Source: Flaveria trinervia
Lineage: Eukaryota > Streptophyta > Magnoliopsida > Asterales > Asteraceae
DNA: 64,000 bases
Reading direction: 5' to 3'
Assembly: GCA_025506515.1 (NCBI GenBank)
Contig: CM046447.1
Span: forward strand, 91,173,498-91,237,497
Positions 12,231 through 23,786 of the stretch are shown here, one piece after another (within the stretch, counting starts at the first letter, position 1; every line of letters begins with the position of its first letter). Position numbers and translations under genes: made by a program. Under the pieces are notes generated by a model that was given only the letters and a program-made list of their open reading frames with translations, made no database searches and was not told the origin of the DNA.

Positions 12231-15200
12231 TTACTTTGCAGAAATCAAATCTCTGCAGGCAAATGTTGCTCTCTTCTTCCTTATGTCCCTGGCGAATAAC
12301 AAATGCACAGAAACCACGTCAGCATATCAACTCTATTTCCTTAAACGTTAGCCGTAGTGGCAGAACCAAATCTTACCGATCAGGGTCATCATAAGTTCTT
12401 TTATCTACTTACTGCAGCCAGGGAGTCCAACTTATGTTTTTCTTAAAAAAACATAGATTTTACACCAAAAAAACTGATGGATTTCAGTGAGTGGCGATTG
12501 GTGCTGCCCTTGACCCCCCTGGTTCTGACCTTGTATATCGATGTTTTTTAATCAAACTGAGAGATAATGTAACGCAAGGTGAGAAATGTTGATACATGTA
12601 CAAATGTATAGCAAATGGTGACTCACGTGCAATAAGGTATAGTACAATTGGGCTCTATACAAGCTTTTGAGTGGTTCTTTAATATCCACCATGCTCCACG
12701 ACAAATTTCACATCCATTACGAAACCCTGTAGTGCATATAGAAGCATGTTGAAGAAGCATTTTGACAGTTTGACAATCCGGGTAGCAACAGTCTACGCTT
12801 TTACATTGACACACGTGTGTAAAGCATCTAGAGCCCTGTTTAACTGCCAGCACAAACAGTACCAAAAACAAGTTCAGGATCAGACAGGATGTTTACTTTT
12901 TTAACAAAAACAACTTCTGTTCTCATTTCTTACCGTGTTGGTTTTTTGATCCTGAGGTTGTTCCTTTTTTGGTTCCGGGGTAATCTCTGTTGGAGAGGGG
13001 GTTAACTTAGGAGTATGACAGGTGTCACTCTTTTGTTGGACAACAAGATCCTCTTTAAAATGGTACAGGATCATCAAAGAGGAATATTTGGCATGCCCGA
13101 GTGTATCGAATTGGTATAGAGAATTCTGGCACTTGTTCAAGAAATCATCGCGAGTCTGAAAGAAATTATTCACCAGCACGTTGTCATTATCCTTGGTATT
13201 AACTGGTATACAGCTTAGTACATCCTGGAAACACCAAATAATAAAAATGTTAATCAATTGAAAGTCTTGGCGGGTCAACCCAACCCCTTTTGACCAGTAA
13301 TAAAATTTGAACAAGCGGAAAATTATGGCATAGAAGGTGTTGTTTTATAACCAACTCACCTCAGAGAGTTGAGTCTTTTTACAAAACCACATCTGCTGAT
13401 ACTACCCTTGGAAAAACATCTGGCAATGAACAAGCAAAGTCAAAATGAATAATTTTAGGATGCCAAAAGACATTATAAAAATGTAACATTATTTCACCTT
13501 GAGCATAAGTGAGTCTTGTTGCACTGCTTGCAGAACCATCTACTTCCAGATAATATTACTTCATTGCAACATGTGCACACATGCTGTAACCGAAGAATCA
13601 TATAGTTTTCCTTCTCAGGCAGAATCACATCACCAAGCTACGATATCAATAGAGGAAACTCAACTTAAAAAGACAGATAATTATTGTATAAAAAATAAAG
13701 AAATGTGAAAGTATTTACTCTGTGCATCACTAAAGCATCCTTTGTGGTGATTTCTTGTCCATTGGCCATCAAGATTCGCTTAGTACGTGACTTGATACAC
13801 ACTCTTTCTCCAGAATTTTCTTCGTCATCAAGTTTCTTACTTGTACTTTCAGCAATGTCTGACCAACAATCACCATCAAAGTATGGCAAACGGGCTGCAG
13901 TTATCTTATTCTTTGATGGAATGAAAAATTCATTGAATAAATTAGTCTGGTCTACCACAATTCCATCTTTCACAGCTTTCCTAATCATTAGCTTGTACCT
14001 TCATGAAAAACAACCTAGCGTAAAATTATGCACAAATAGTTTCCCTATCGTTCTCATGACGCCATAAAATATTAAAAAAAATAACAATAATAATAACTTT
14101 ACATACCACTGGAGTAGCTTAGCCCTCTCGGGTGTCTTCTGAGTCTTCGGGTGACAGTAAAATATATATCTTCACCTTTTATAAGAGGACATGACCATAT
14201 ATAACAAGATGCAAAACCTCTTTTCTTGCAATGTTCCAGGTATCCAACCTGAGTATCATAAAACATAAGTCATTATTCAAGAGGATGGTTATTAAACAGA
14301 TTTAGTAAGAAAAAGAATACCAATATTTCATGGTAAATGAAGGTGCGAAGAGGTTCTCCACTTGCAGTTTTTCTTTCGGGTTGAAAGTACTTGACTGAAT
14401 CGATGTATGAGATATACACACATCGGTTGTTAGGCCCGTTACACTCTGATCCAAACTCTTGAACATACATTCCAAATAGGCATATATCCACACCTCCTAT
14501 TTGCTGGAACATAATTATTAACTATTTGCCATAGAAATGAGAAGATTAGATGTCTAGTTTAGAATAGATACTAATATATCTCTAAATTAAAAATAAAGCA
14601 TAAAAATACACTTACTTTTGATTTGTAATCAATTTTCTCTGGATAATCTTTTCCATGACATATATCTCTAAATTGCTTCTTCACTTCCAACTCTTTGTCA
14701 ACAGATACCACAACTCTTACGACAAGACCTTCTGCTACTGGTACCTATCATGATTAAAAAAGATTAAAGATCATATTACTAATGCTCATATACTTCACCT
14801 AAATTTAATTTGAAAAAAAACAGAAAAAAATGTTTTCTTACTTTTTCTGATTCTATTCCATGATACTTTGCGGTTTCTCTCTCTCTTGCTTCATTCGGTT
14901 AAATAGCCGTTGCTCGATATGATCACTAAGATTAGTTCGTGGCAAATCTTTTGCTCCCACAGCAGTTTTTGGTAATGAGGTTCTCGTTCCATTTTCTATT
15001 TCTTTTAAGCAACATTTTGGACAAACATATTCTGCTTTCCCTTCTAAATCTGTTTCATTATTGTACAGACCACAAATCCTATGTTGCCAGTGTTGACATG
15101 TATCACATTGCACCCACTGCAAGAAAACAATAGTCAGTGGTCATTTAAGGTTTTAAAATAAAATAATAATTGCACGGACAGCTAAAGTCTAATATACCGA

Positions 15201-17637
15201 GTCCTCTATTCGTCATCGTTCTTTGCCATGCGAAGACTGGCTTTAACAAGTGAACCTCCACGTGTTATAATAGTTGACCCACGAGATCCTTTAAAGCATC
15301 CCATACAAATGCAATGCTGTGTTTTGGTGTTCTCATCTGTTGACCGATAATATTTAACATTTTGCTTGATCCGCAAGTCACAAGATGAGCAATATACGGG
15401 TGGGGGAGCGAGCAAATGCTTATGCTTGGAGCATAACTGGCACGAGTTTTGACTTGCTGAAGGTGTAGTGTGTCCTGATATCTCCTGCATAAATGGTATA
15501 TATATTAGAATTTTCTTATTTAATGAAATACGTCATATCTAAGCATATGCTATGAGATGATGTATAGCATATGAACCTTTTTAGGTTGGATAAAACTTGA
15601 CAAATGTTCTTTGATTTGAGACGCAGTGAAAGAATCAGCAAATGAGGCACTCAGTTTCTTAATGTTCCTAGATCCCAACCCTGACCCTTCAACAGAATCA
15701 GGCAATGACACACTTGGTGTCTTGATATTCGTGAACATCAACCCTGACCTGTTACCTTCAAAACTACCAGCCAGTGAAGCATTTGGTTGCTTAATATTCA
15801 GGATCTCCACCTCTGGCCCTTTATCATCAAAAGATGTAATTTGTGTGCTTGTCTTCTCTGGTTCCATTGATTGCAAGAACCCCAATACAGACTCAAAATC
15901 ATCTAAAGCTGAATTGAGACCACATACTACTGTTTCTTCACAGTTCAACTTGGTGGTATCATGTTAACTTTTGGCTCAAGGCATCCTTTGTAGAAGCGAG
16001 GGATTTAGTAAAGCTACTGTACACATCCATGAGAGTACCAGAGGTTACATTAGGGCCCAGTTGACTTGATTCCTCTTTTCCATCAGGGCCATTCCGCAAA
16101 GCATTTTCTGCAGTTTTATTGTTAGCATCCTCATTACTATTGGGCCATTGTTCCAAAGGTGGCAAGTCTAAAGGCAGATAACTTTTAGTTAGTACATCCA
16201 TTAGAGTACCACTGCTAACACAAGATTCATAATTATTTAGTGGCTCCAAGTGACATCTTTGTCTTTTAGATTCCATTTGATCAGTACTGCTGCCAACCCA
16301 ACATTCATTCTTAGGAGTCTCAAAGGGATAATTTCGTTTTCTAGATTCCATGAGAGCACCACCACCACTCCAAGATTCATTACAGGGGGGCCCAAAATGA
16401 TATTTTCTTTTTCCAAATGTGATGCCCGAAGAAGCCTGACCACAAATGTTGCAATTTAAACCGTTACAGTTGTGACCTGAACTTGCTTCAGCAACAAGTT
16501 GTCGACCACCCTGTACTGATTCCCATGAATTAATCCGTGGAATCTTAAACCCATTTGAATGATCCCACACTGGAATTTGGCGCATCCACTGACCAGGTAG
16601 TGGTGTTGGGCCATATGAACCTGTGGTTGCAAAAACGCCCCACGATTTGATGTTTGAGTGTTAGATGTGGTGCCCAAAAGGTGAGTAGCCTCAGGATTGT
16701 TCTGAAAATTGGGTTGCACACCATTTGCTGCAATTGGAAAGCCCGTATTATATAAATTCTGTTGAAAAGGTTTCTGTTGATGGAAGTTTTGAGTTGATGG
16801 ATGAGCAACAGAACGCAAAGGACTGCTAGGCATCACTGTTCCACTTCTACCAATAAAAGCTTCAGTAGCAGATTTCCTATTATTAAACATGTTTGTGCTA
16901 CCAACATTCTTAATTGAAGATCCTGAAGAAATCAAGAAAATTGATTATTAACATTAAAATGCATAAAAAAATTTATTTCACAACCAATTAAGTACAAAGC
17001 ACCTCCAAAAAATTGACGATTAAACGTGTTGATAGTAGCAGAGTTGTAACCAGTGGATCCAACATTCATGGAAGTATCAGACGTATTAAACCTGGAAAAC
17101 ATCATGGGCATAACTCCATCAGATACCATACGATTACGATCAACATCCATGTCCCCTGGTGATTCAACATCTGAGAACCAGTTCCCTATAGAAATTCAAC
17201 AATATACAAGTCAAAAACCAACTACCAAATCAAAATTCATCCAAAACAAAATCCAACCATTCTCACCATCGGGTTTCAATCGCAGTAGGGCACTGGCTGT
17301 TCGCCTGCAAGTCAGGAATCGACGTAGGAAACGGGCTGTTCAAGTAACTTAAAATATCATCCATCAATCATCTTTATCGATTCCGTGCGGATAATTATCA
17401 ACACTACAGAAAAACATTCACAGTGAGTTTAATTTTCATCAAAAACCAAAACACCATAAAAGTTGAGTAATCAAGAACTATAAAACAAATAACGATGAAT
17501 AACAACATGAAACAAGAGTGAAGAACTAACGATTTAGTGGTAGATTGATCGGCATTAGTGTTGAGGGGGTTCCAATGGGCGATGGAATCCCCTTGTTTGT
17601 GGCGATTATCGCGTGTGGGAAGTGATGCGTAAATCAT
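12231..17637 (-). CDS. HAC-type (p300/CBP-like) histone acetyltransferase, divergent and shortened, copy 1
   Basis: Minus-strand exons, 5' to 3': 17531-17637, 17267-17304, 17003-17185, 15577-16922, 15198-15484, 14842-15116, 14616-14744, 14321-14521, 14103-14248, 13719-13991, 13498-13637, 13360-13419, 12934-13224, 12627-12835, 12231-12288, about 1250 codons in all. In order: Asn/Ser-rich N-terminus; a TAZ1 remnant (HNCNGLNCNICG); SQIKEHLSSF; Cys-rich NSCQLC; PHD finger (WVQCDTCQHWQHRIC); HAT core (CLFGMYVQEFGSEC, SCYIWSCPLIKGEDYIFYCHP, TAARLPYFDGDCW); one ZZ finger (CTCC...LCSRCF); TAZ2 (CKSVDCCYPDC...CEICRGAWW). The second ZZ finger of HAC1 is absent, and the tail ends soon after TAZ2. The HAT acetylates histones in the nucleus. 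Exons 6 (about 14877) and 9 (about 14167) each lack one base here but not in copy 2. Breaks shared with copy 2 lie near 16640, 15962, 15210 and 13378. Confidence 0.85.
15625..15800 (-). repeat. Second internal protein repeat in HAC-like exon 4, about 22 residues x 3
   Basis: Three units on the minus strand: NIKQPNASLAGSFEGNRSGL, NIKTPSVSLPDSVEGSGLGS and NIKKLSASFADSFTASQIKE. The last one runs into the conserved QIKEHL motif that precedes the Cys-rich and PHD part of HAC proteins. The core pattern is NIK-x-P-x-x-S-(L/F)-x-x-S-(F/V)-E-G. Copy 2 has it at about 60011-60186. Confidence 0.65.
16150..16430 (-). repeat. Internal protein repeat in HAC-like exon 4, about 25 residues x 4
   Basis: Read on the minus strand, four imperfect units follow one another: GKRKYHFGPPCNESWSGGG, SRKRNYPFETPKNECWVGSS, SKRQRCHLEPLNNYESCVSS and LTKSYLPLDLPPLEQW. 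The shared pattern is a basic KR pair, an aromatic or Leu stretch, P-x-N-E, W or C, then a Gly/Ser linker ending in LM(E/D). It sits between the TAZ1 remnant and the PHD region. I know of no such repeat in HAC1-type proteins. Copy 2 has it at about 60537-60815. Confidence 0.65.
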
Positions 17638-19618
17638 GTTAGAGTAAATTTGGAATGAAGAACATGAACAACAACAAAGAAGATTTAGGATGGTGTGAAG
17701 TGATTCGTATTTCGTAAAGAAAACCCTACGGAATTTACCTTCAAGAAAGAATTTAGAATTACACAGGAGCTCAAGTTAGGGCAATTTGGCGCTTTTATAG
17801 GTTTTCGTAGGGCCACTAGTCAAAAGGTCAAACCCCTTTGAACATATATAGTCAATATTGTTAAATCAAGTAATCTTTTTTTATTTTCTCTTTTTTTCCT
17901 TTTTCTTTTCTCATTTTCTTTCATCTTTATTATCTCGTATTTAATAGCTTAATGAGTGGTGTTGATGTGGTTAAGTAGGTATATACAAACGTATGAGTTA
18001 GGATGGGTTGATTTAGATATCTGAAAGTAAATAATAAAGATTAAATTATGTAAAACTGTGGCATACCAAGTATTTAGCATTTTGAAATCTATTTTGTTAA
18101 CTTTTATAACTAATTAGATTATTAAATTTAGCATTATAAAATACTATGACTAATTAAAATATTATATTCACACCTCAAAAATTATTTACTTAAATGATGA
18201 AAGTATTTTTATAATTAATAAAAGAAGAAAAGAAACCTAAAATTTAAGTATTAGATTTAAAGTTTCAGGAATAACTTTCAGGCATTTAAAAATTATCTAG
18301 TTAAATAATAAATTTTTATAGTTAAATAATAAAAGAAAAAGGTATGCCTAAATTAGTAAAATGTGTGAATAATGAGTGTAAGGCGCCAACTTGTTTTTAT
18401 ACTAGTCTCAACACACACTTACATTGTAAAATTATAAGCTAATTAAACTCATACGCATGCTTAATTTCTCATAAATTATGAGCTTGAACATCTAGCTTCA
18501 TATTGTTATATTGTTGACAATTAGATGGTACACTAGTACTAAGAGTCAAAATTTAATATGAAGACCATTCATGTTTAGAACTGATTAAAAGTATGTTAAG
18601 AGACTTAAATATAAAGTATTGTAGTTGTTGAATGAAAAGAAAGAAAAAAAAAAGACAATGGACATTGTCTTGTAAGTATCTTGTCAAAAATATACAAAGT
18701 TATTACCTTGTATGTGATAGTGCAAGTTTCACGTTGTCGAGGTGAGGTTTTGTCCAAAATGAAAAACACATCATAATGTCTCGAGTTCTTGACAAAATAA
18801 CTATCATATCATATCATCTTTTAAGTACTCAACAATCTAAGTGTTTCACTCTCGAGATATATAATAGGTCGTCAATGTATACAAAATTAGTGGCTAAATA
18901 TACCTCCGATGTAGTTAACGTACCTTCCTTTATAAGAGAATATGTGACTGAATTAGTACGGGAGCACATCCAAGTGGAAGTAGTGTTCGTTCAACAACAT
19001 CCATACAAGTATACGAATCTGTAATTCTAACTTGATAAATAAATGTTCAAGTTTAATAAGAGATGGAAATGATGTTCAAGTTTAATGTATTATGTATTAT
19101 TAATCTTTTAATCTATTATTTATAAGACTGTTATACCACGACGACAATAGCAAAAAAATCTAATAATGTTATATCTTCTAGTGTAGTGAACATTATTGCA
19201 ATAAATACTAAAAATTTATATATAGTTATTTAATTATACGTACGTTATATATTAAAATATGAACGTTGCATGAGATATTTATACACATTAAATATTTTAT
19301 GTGGTCTGAACAACAATCTTCACACCATATAAACATAGTGAAAACGAATATAAACTAAAAATCACTTCCATCATATATAACACAAGTCGGTGACAATGTA
19401 TCGCAAGTTGAAACGGTCAAATCCAAAGGGTTCAAATAAACAATTGTCCATTATATAAATCTAAATTTCTTTAACTCCGCATTATATAAGTTTAAAAAAA
19501 CCTATATATTATATAAAAAGTTTAGTCAAAGTAATATTATGTTTACTTGCATAAAAAGAGTTGGGTATAAAAGATGAAAGTGTATACGTTTAAAGATATG
19601 GACACATGTTCTGAGCAA
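17638..19618. other. Upstream region of HAC-like, copy 1
   Basis: AT-rich non-coding sequence containing the HAC-like promoter and 5' UTR near its left edge. A T-rich stretch lies at 17870-17930. A 9-bp inverted repeat with a 2-nt loop (AAGACAATG GA CATTGTCTT) lies near 18652-18671. An 82-codon open frame at 18776-19024 (+) has no homology that I recognise. Copy 2 carries the same sequence at 62024-64000. Confidence 0.6.
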
Positions 19619-20125
19619 TAGTAGTTATGTACATTACTACATTAGCCATTTAGGCCATTAGTAGTGACGGTATGTAAAAAAACATTGCCACATAAGTATA
19701 TAGTGTGATAGTGAAATATAAGTGTGATGAGCGTGTGATAATAAAAAAATGTATTGCTACTAGAGTTGATGAGGTGTATTACTATAATACGTAAGATTTA
19801 AAAAAAAAAACAAAATAACTTGTAACTAATCCGTGAAACCACTCATGCAAGACCAAATCACGCCCTTATTGCACAAGAGGGGTGGTGTTCCTTTGGGATA
19901 GGGGTGTCATATCACCCTATCACACCCATATCACATTTCACTACGGATGATCTTGCTATGAAAGTGGATGGCGGAACTGTCAATCTGTTTACTAGTTAAA
20001 TGTAGTAGCGGCTTTCATTTTTTAACATGGTTATTGTACGTCCAAATTTGTGATCGAAAAATGAAAAAAAAAATATTATTATCATTTGATAAAATAATAT
20101 AACTATAATATACAGAATAATAAGA

Positions 20126-20181
<56 letters not shown>

Positions 20182-20849
20182 ATATATATGTGTGTGTGTG
20201 TGTATGGATATAATTAATTATTTTAAAATGATATAACTAATTTGAAAAAAAAGGAATGACAAAAAAAGAATTTGCTAAAAGTATCGAGAACATAATAAAC
20301 GGTCAAATTTAATGCAAGAATAACATAAAATCATAGATTAACTTAAAAATATATATAATAATCTTCAAGTAATATTACTTATTGGGATGCTGTGGATTAT
20401 AATATTCAACTTTGAAGACCTAGTGAACAACTCACGCACTAAAAACACATGTAAATTAATTGGGTTTATATGCACTCTGCTTCTCCCCAAACAACTTTCC
20501 TTTAAATATCAAAGTTTTGTCCCCAAACTTATTTAATGTGTCCCGAGTATTCATTGAACACAATTCAATCGTGTAATTCAACAAGTGGTGTGTTCATGAG
20601 GATCACAGTCCTTCAATAAGTTGCAATTTTGTGCTTCTTTGAGTGCACTTAATGGACCATATAACCAATTTTATCAATTACTATAAATCAAGTACATATA
20701 TACATCAACTTTTGTTGTGTTCAAGCATAAAAAAGTAAATCATTTTCAACTCAACACGACCCTTTCATTTTATAAACAACTAAAATGAGTTTTATCATGT
20801 TTTATGTAAACTTTTAGGTTTTAGACATTTATTCCTACTCCAAGACTTG
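19619..20849. other. AT-rich spacer after copy 1
   Basis: No gene is visible. A (TA)n microsatellite with a TG tail lies at 20128-20204. Around 19885-19935 is a GC-richer patch with an imperfect hairpin (GATAGGGGTG ... CACCCTATC), resembling a decayed DNA-transposon end. I cannot assign it to a family. Confidence 0.55.
20128..20204. repeat. (TA)n(TG)n microsatellite
   Basis: A long TA run with single interruptions near 20160 and 20181, ending in a short TG run. It is simple sequence that is hard to assemble. Confidence 0.95.
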
Positions 20850-21345
20850 CCTTAGTGGGCGTTAAGCCCAAAGCTTCACACCAAATAACGTGGTGGCCTC
20901 CACTCCTCCTAGCGTTATTACAAAACACCATATTGTTGCAACTTTCTAGAAACTAGCCGTTGCTAGTGAAGAATGTTAGGGACTATTAATTTTTATTTTT
21001 ATTTCTTATAAAATTAAACCCAAACTCAACCTATATATACTTCTCAAATATACAACAATTCATTCTAAGAGTTTCTTTCAAAAAGATAAAAAAATAAATA
21101 GTTAGTAATCATCAACTACCGAAGATAGTACGTCTTTAGATTCGTGTGAGATTGACGAGACAATCAAAAGTGTGATTGACTCGCGGCAGAGTGTATGGCT
21201 TATGTTAGTCATCCTCCACGTCTGATCATGAAAAGAAAAAAAGTCAAACAACACATCGTGCAGCCAACGAGCAATTAATGAACGATTATTTTTTTGATAA
21301 ACCTCTATACGGTCCTATAAATTAAGCAAGAAATCTTTTTATTAA
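20850..21345 (+). pseudogene. PIF/Harbinger transposase 5' fragment (decayed)
   Basis: A GC-richer leader with GGGCGTTAAGCCC is followed by frames that read EDSTSLDSCEIDETIKSVID and, after a frame change, HRAANEQLMNDYFFDKPLYG. The second resembles the N-terminal part of plant PIF/Harbinger (ALP1-like) proteins, which have an R-x-x-A-x-x-x-L-M-x-D-Y-F block before the nuclease domain. Only this part is present, and the frame then stops. No nuclease domain or second terminal repeat was seen. The identification rests on one motif. Confidence 0.5.
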
Positions 21346-21889
21346 TGTAATTTCTAAGGAAACATATTTTTATAAAAAGAATTTCTTTTAAACATCAAAC
21401 TTTTTTAAAAATGTGAAATAATTTAAAATTGGTGTTTTCAAAAAGTAAAAGTTTTAGAAATAAAAGATAATTAAAATTGGGATTTATAGTAAGTAATTTT
21501 TAAGAATGATATTTTTCTAAATGGTTTGATTTGAAACAAAATGCTTAAATTATTTTTTAAAAAAACCAAAAAAAGTTTAAAAAATTGATATTATTGTTTA
21601 TTACTTATAGTCCGTACTCATAGGTAATTTTAATTATATCTTATCTTAAAATGTAGTTTTACAATAAATAAAATTTTATTCTAATTAATATTTTATTTAT
21701 TCAACACGTGTAATACACGAGTTTAATAAAACTAATATAATATAATTCATCGAAACCCATTATAGTCATTTTAATTGGTTAATTAATTTAGCAATTAAAG
21801 AGTCAATTAGTAAAATCACCATCCTTACTAAAACTACAGCTTTTGTAGTTAAGCCGCAAAGAACGCACAAAACCATTACGTGCTCGAGC
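21346..21889. other. AT-rich spacer before the gypsy fragment
   Basis: No gene, repeat family or regulatory site that I can support. Very AT-rich until about 21830, then more balanced where the gypsy-derived sequence begins. Confidence 0.5.
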
Positions 21890-23366
21890 TTTGGATTGAC
21901 CATCCAAACGAATTTAAAGGCTTAGATCCAAATTGCACAGAGTGAGGCATTGAGAGAGGAAAACCTTGCGGGAGAAGAATTCCAAGGGTTGGATAAACAA
22001 ATGATTTGCAAAGATGATGGTGTAAAGTACTTCATAGATCGTATATGGGTACCCAGATGGGGAGGTGTCCGTACATTGGTCATGGATGAAGCACACAAGA
22101 CGTGATATTCTATTCATCCTGGTGCAGACAAGATGTACCACGATCTTAAGGATCTGTACTAGTGGCCAGGCATGAAGAAAGACATCTCCATGTACGTAAG
22201 AAGATGTTTGACATGCTCGAAAGTTAAAGCTGAACATCAGAAACCATCGGGATTGTTGCAGCAACATGAAATTCCCGAGTGGAAATGGAAGAACATAGCT
22301 ATGGATTTCATTACCAAACTCCCTAGAACGAGCAACGGGCATGATTCGATATGGGTCGAAGTGGATCGAACGACGAAATCAGCACATTTCTTGCCGATCC
22401 GAGAAGACTACAAAATGGATAAGTTGGCGAGATTGTACCTAAAAGAGGTCGTGACAAGACACGGAGTGCTGTTGTCAATCATATCTGACCGTGACGACCG
22501 CTTTACTTCACGATTTTGGCAGACACTACAGAAAGCGATGGGCACTCGATTAGACATGAGTACTGCCTATCATCCTCAAACAGACGGCCAAAGTGAACGA
22601 ACTATACAGACGCTAGAAGACATGTTGAGGGCGTGTGTAATCGACTTTGGTGGTAGTTGGGATACTCATTTACCGTTGATTGAGTTCTCTTGCAACAACA
22701 GCTACCATACGAGCCTTGGATGTGCTCCATTTGAAGCGTTGTATGGGAGAAAATGCAGAACACCCATTTGTTGGGCCGAGGATGGAGAAAGTCAGTTAAC
22801 AGGCCAGAGATCATTCAGGAAACAACTGACAAGATCTTCCAAAACAAAGATGACTAAAAGCCGCTAGAGATCGCCAAAAGTGCTATGCCGACAACCGTCA
22901 GAAGCCTCTAGAATTCAATGTTGGAGATCAAGTTTTACTCAAAGTCTCTCCTTGGAAAGGAATTGTTCAGTTTGGAAAGAAAGGGAAGTTAGCCCCAAGA
23001 TACGTTGGACCATTAGAGATTACAAAAAGAATTGGTCCAGTGGCTTACCGATCAAGGTTACCACAAGAACTCAGCGGTGTGCATGATACTTTCCACGTGT
23101 CGAACCTCAAGAAGTGTTTGGCTGACGAATCACTTCACGTACCAATTGAGGACATCAAGATTGACGACAAGCTTCATTTTGTCGAGGAACCCATTGAGAT
23201 CATGGATCGAAAGGTCAAGCAATTGAAGCGCAGTAGAATACCAATTGTACGCGTGAGATGGAATGCAAAACGAGGGCCAGAGTTTACATGGGAACGGGAA
23301 GATCAGATGAAGCTTAAATATCCACACCTATTCGAGGATGACACTCTTGGACCTAACTCCAGCTGA
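21890..23366 (+). pseudogene. Ty3/gypsy pol fragment: integrase and C-terminal part, 5'-truncated and broken
   Basis: The fragment starts within the RNase H-integrase linker and runs to a stop at 23364-23366. The zinc-binding region ends in CLTCSKVKAEHQ. The integrase core keeps its three acidic residues: EVDRTTKSAHF, ISDRDDRFTS and GQSERTIQTLEDM. The tail (DTFHVSNLKKCL, RVRWNAKRGPEFTWERED) is typical of plant gypsy integrase C-termini. Breaks: a TGA near 22102, a TAG in place of the Trp of the usual LYWWPGMK near 22158, and frame changes after about 22805. Gag, protease and reverse transcriptase are missing, so it cannot move by itself. Confidence 0.88.
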
Positions 23367-23385
23367 ATTTCGGACGAAATTCTCT

Positions 23386-23399
23386 CAACTGGGGGATAC
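23386..23399 (+). other. Gypsy polypurine tract region
   Basis: The CAACTGGGGGATAC stretch lies immediately before the TG start of the LTR and 20 bp after the pol stop. This is the expected place for the plus-strand primer of reverse transcription. Confidence 0.65.
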
Positions 23400-23778
23400 T
23401 GTGACATCCGTCACCATAAGGTCCGTCAATCAACATGATTAACCGTTAACTTTTCTTGATCATTCTTCCTCTTCTTCATGAACTCCTGGTGTGGAGATCA
23501 TATTTGCTTTATTATCCTTGTGCTTGTGCTTTCTTCGTGAACGTGTGCTATGCCTAAAACTTTTACAAACTTCCATCGTCGCTATTACTAAAAATATCAT
23601 TTTTATATAATATTATTGTCGTTAATAAAACCATTTTTAAGTGCCAATTAACATTAAATATATTTCTAACATTAATATAACAAACACCTTTAAAGTCGTT
23701 TTCACCCGAAACAAACTTTGGGAACTCGGGGCTAAGTGCAGGGACTACAATTGACATTTTTTGCAAACTCTGGATAGG

Positions 23779-23786
23779 TATAAAAA
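23779..23786 (+). promoter_or_regulatory. TATA box of the gypsy LTR
   Basis: TATAAAAA about 380 bp into the LTR, followed by a TCTT/CTTC-rich stretch that suits a transcribed leader. No transcript evidence is available here. Confidence 0.55.

Larger units (their letters stand above)
1..19618. repeat. Copy 1 of a 19.6-kb block repeated at 44383-64000
   Basis: This block matches 44383-64000 almost base for base, with an offset that drifts only between 44381 and 44386. Every difference I noticed is a small indel, mostly in homopolymers or short tandem runs; examples are near 135, 2122, 4733, 14167, 14877, 16139 and 18520. I saw no clear substitution. Both block edges coincide with the window edges, so the real length is greater than what is visible. 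The gene order is cytochrome b561 (-), PheRS beta (+), HAC-like (-). The best explanation is the same locus assembled twice; a very recent duplication is the alternative. Confidence 0.97.

Noticed and set aside
13360..13419. Short HAC exon 12 as spurious
   Set aside because: Kept in the model because its start completes the ZZ motif (LCSRCF) in phase and both splice borders are good, despite one missing base.
16237..16459. Open frames overlapping HAC-like exon 4 on both strands
   Set aside because: The conserved HAC reading frame and its splice phases explain this DNA; the others are shadows.
18776..19024. 82-codon open frame (+), repeated at 63162-63410
   Set aside because: No homology or domain that I recognise, no clear promoter or codon signal, and its presence in both copies only reflects the repeated block.
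1..19618. Recent segmental duplication with one copy becoming a pseudogene
   Set aside because: Frame breaks are spread over both copies in a complementary way and no substitutions were seen, which fits sequence error in one locus better. Not fully excluded.
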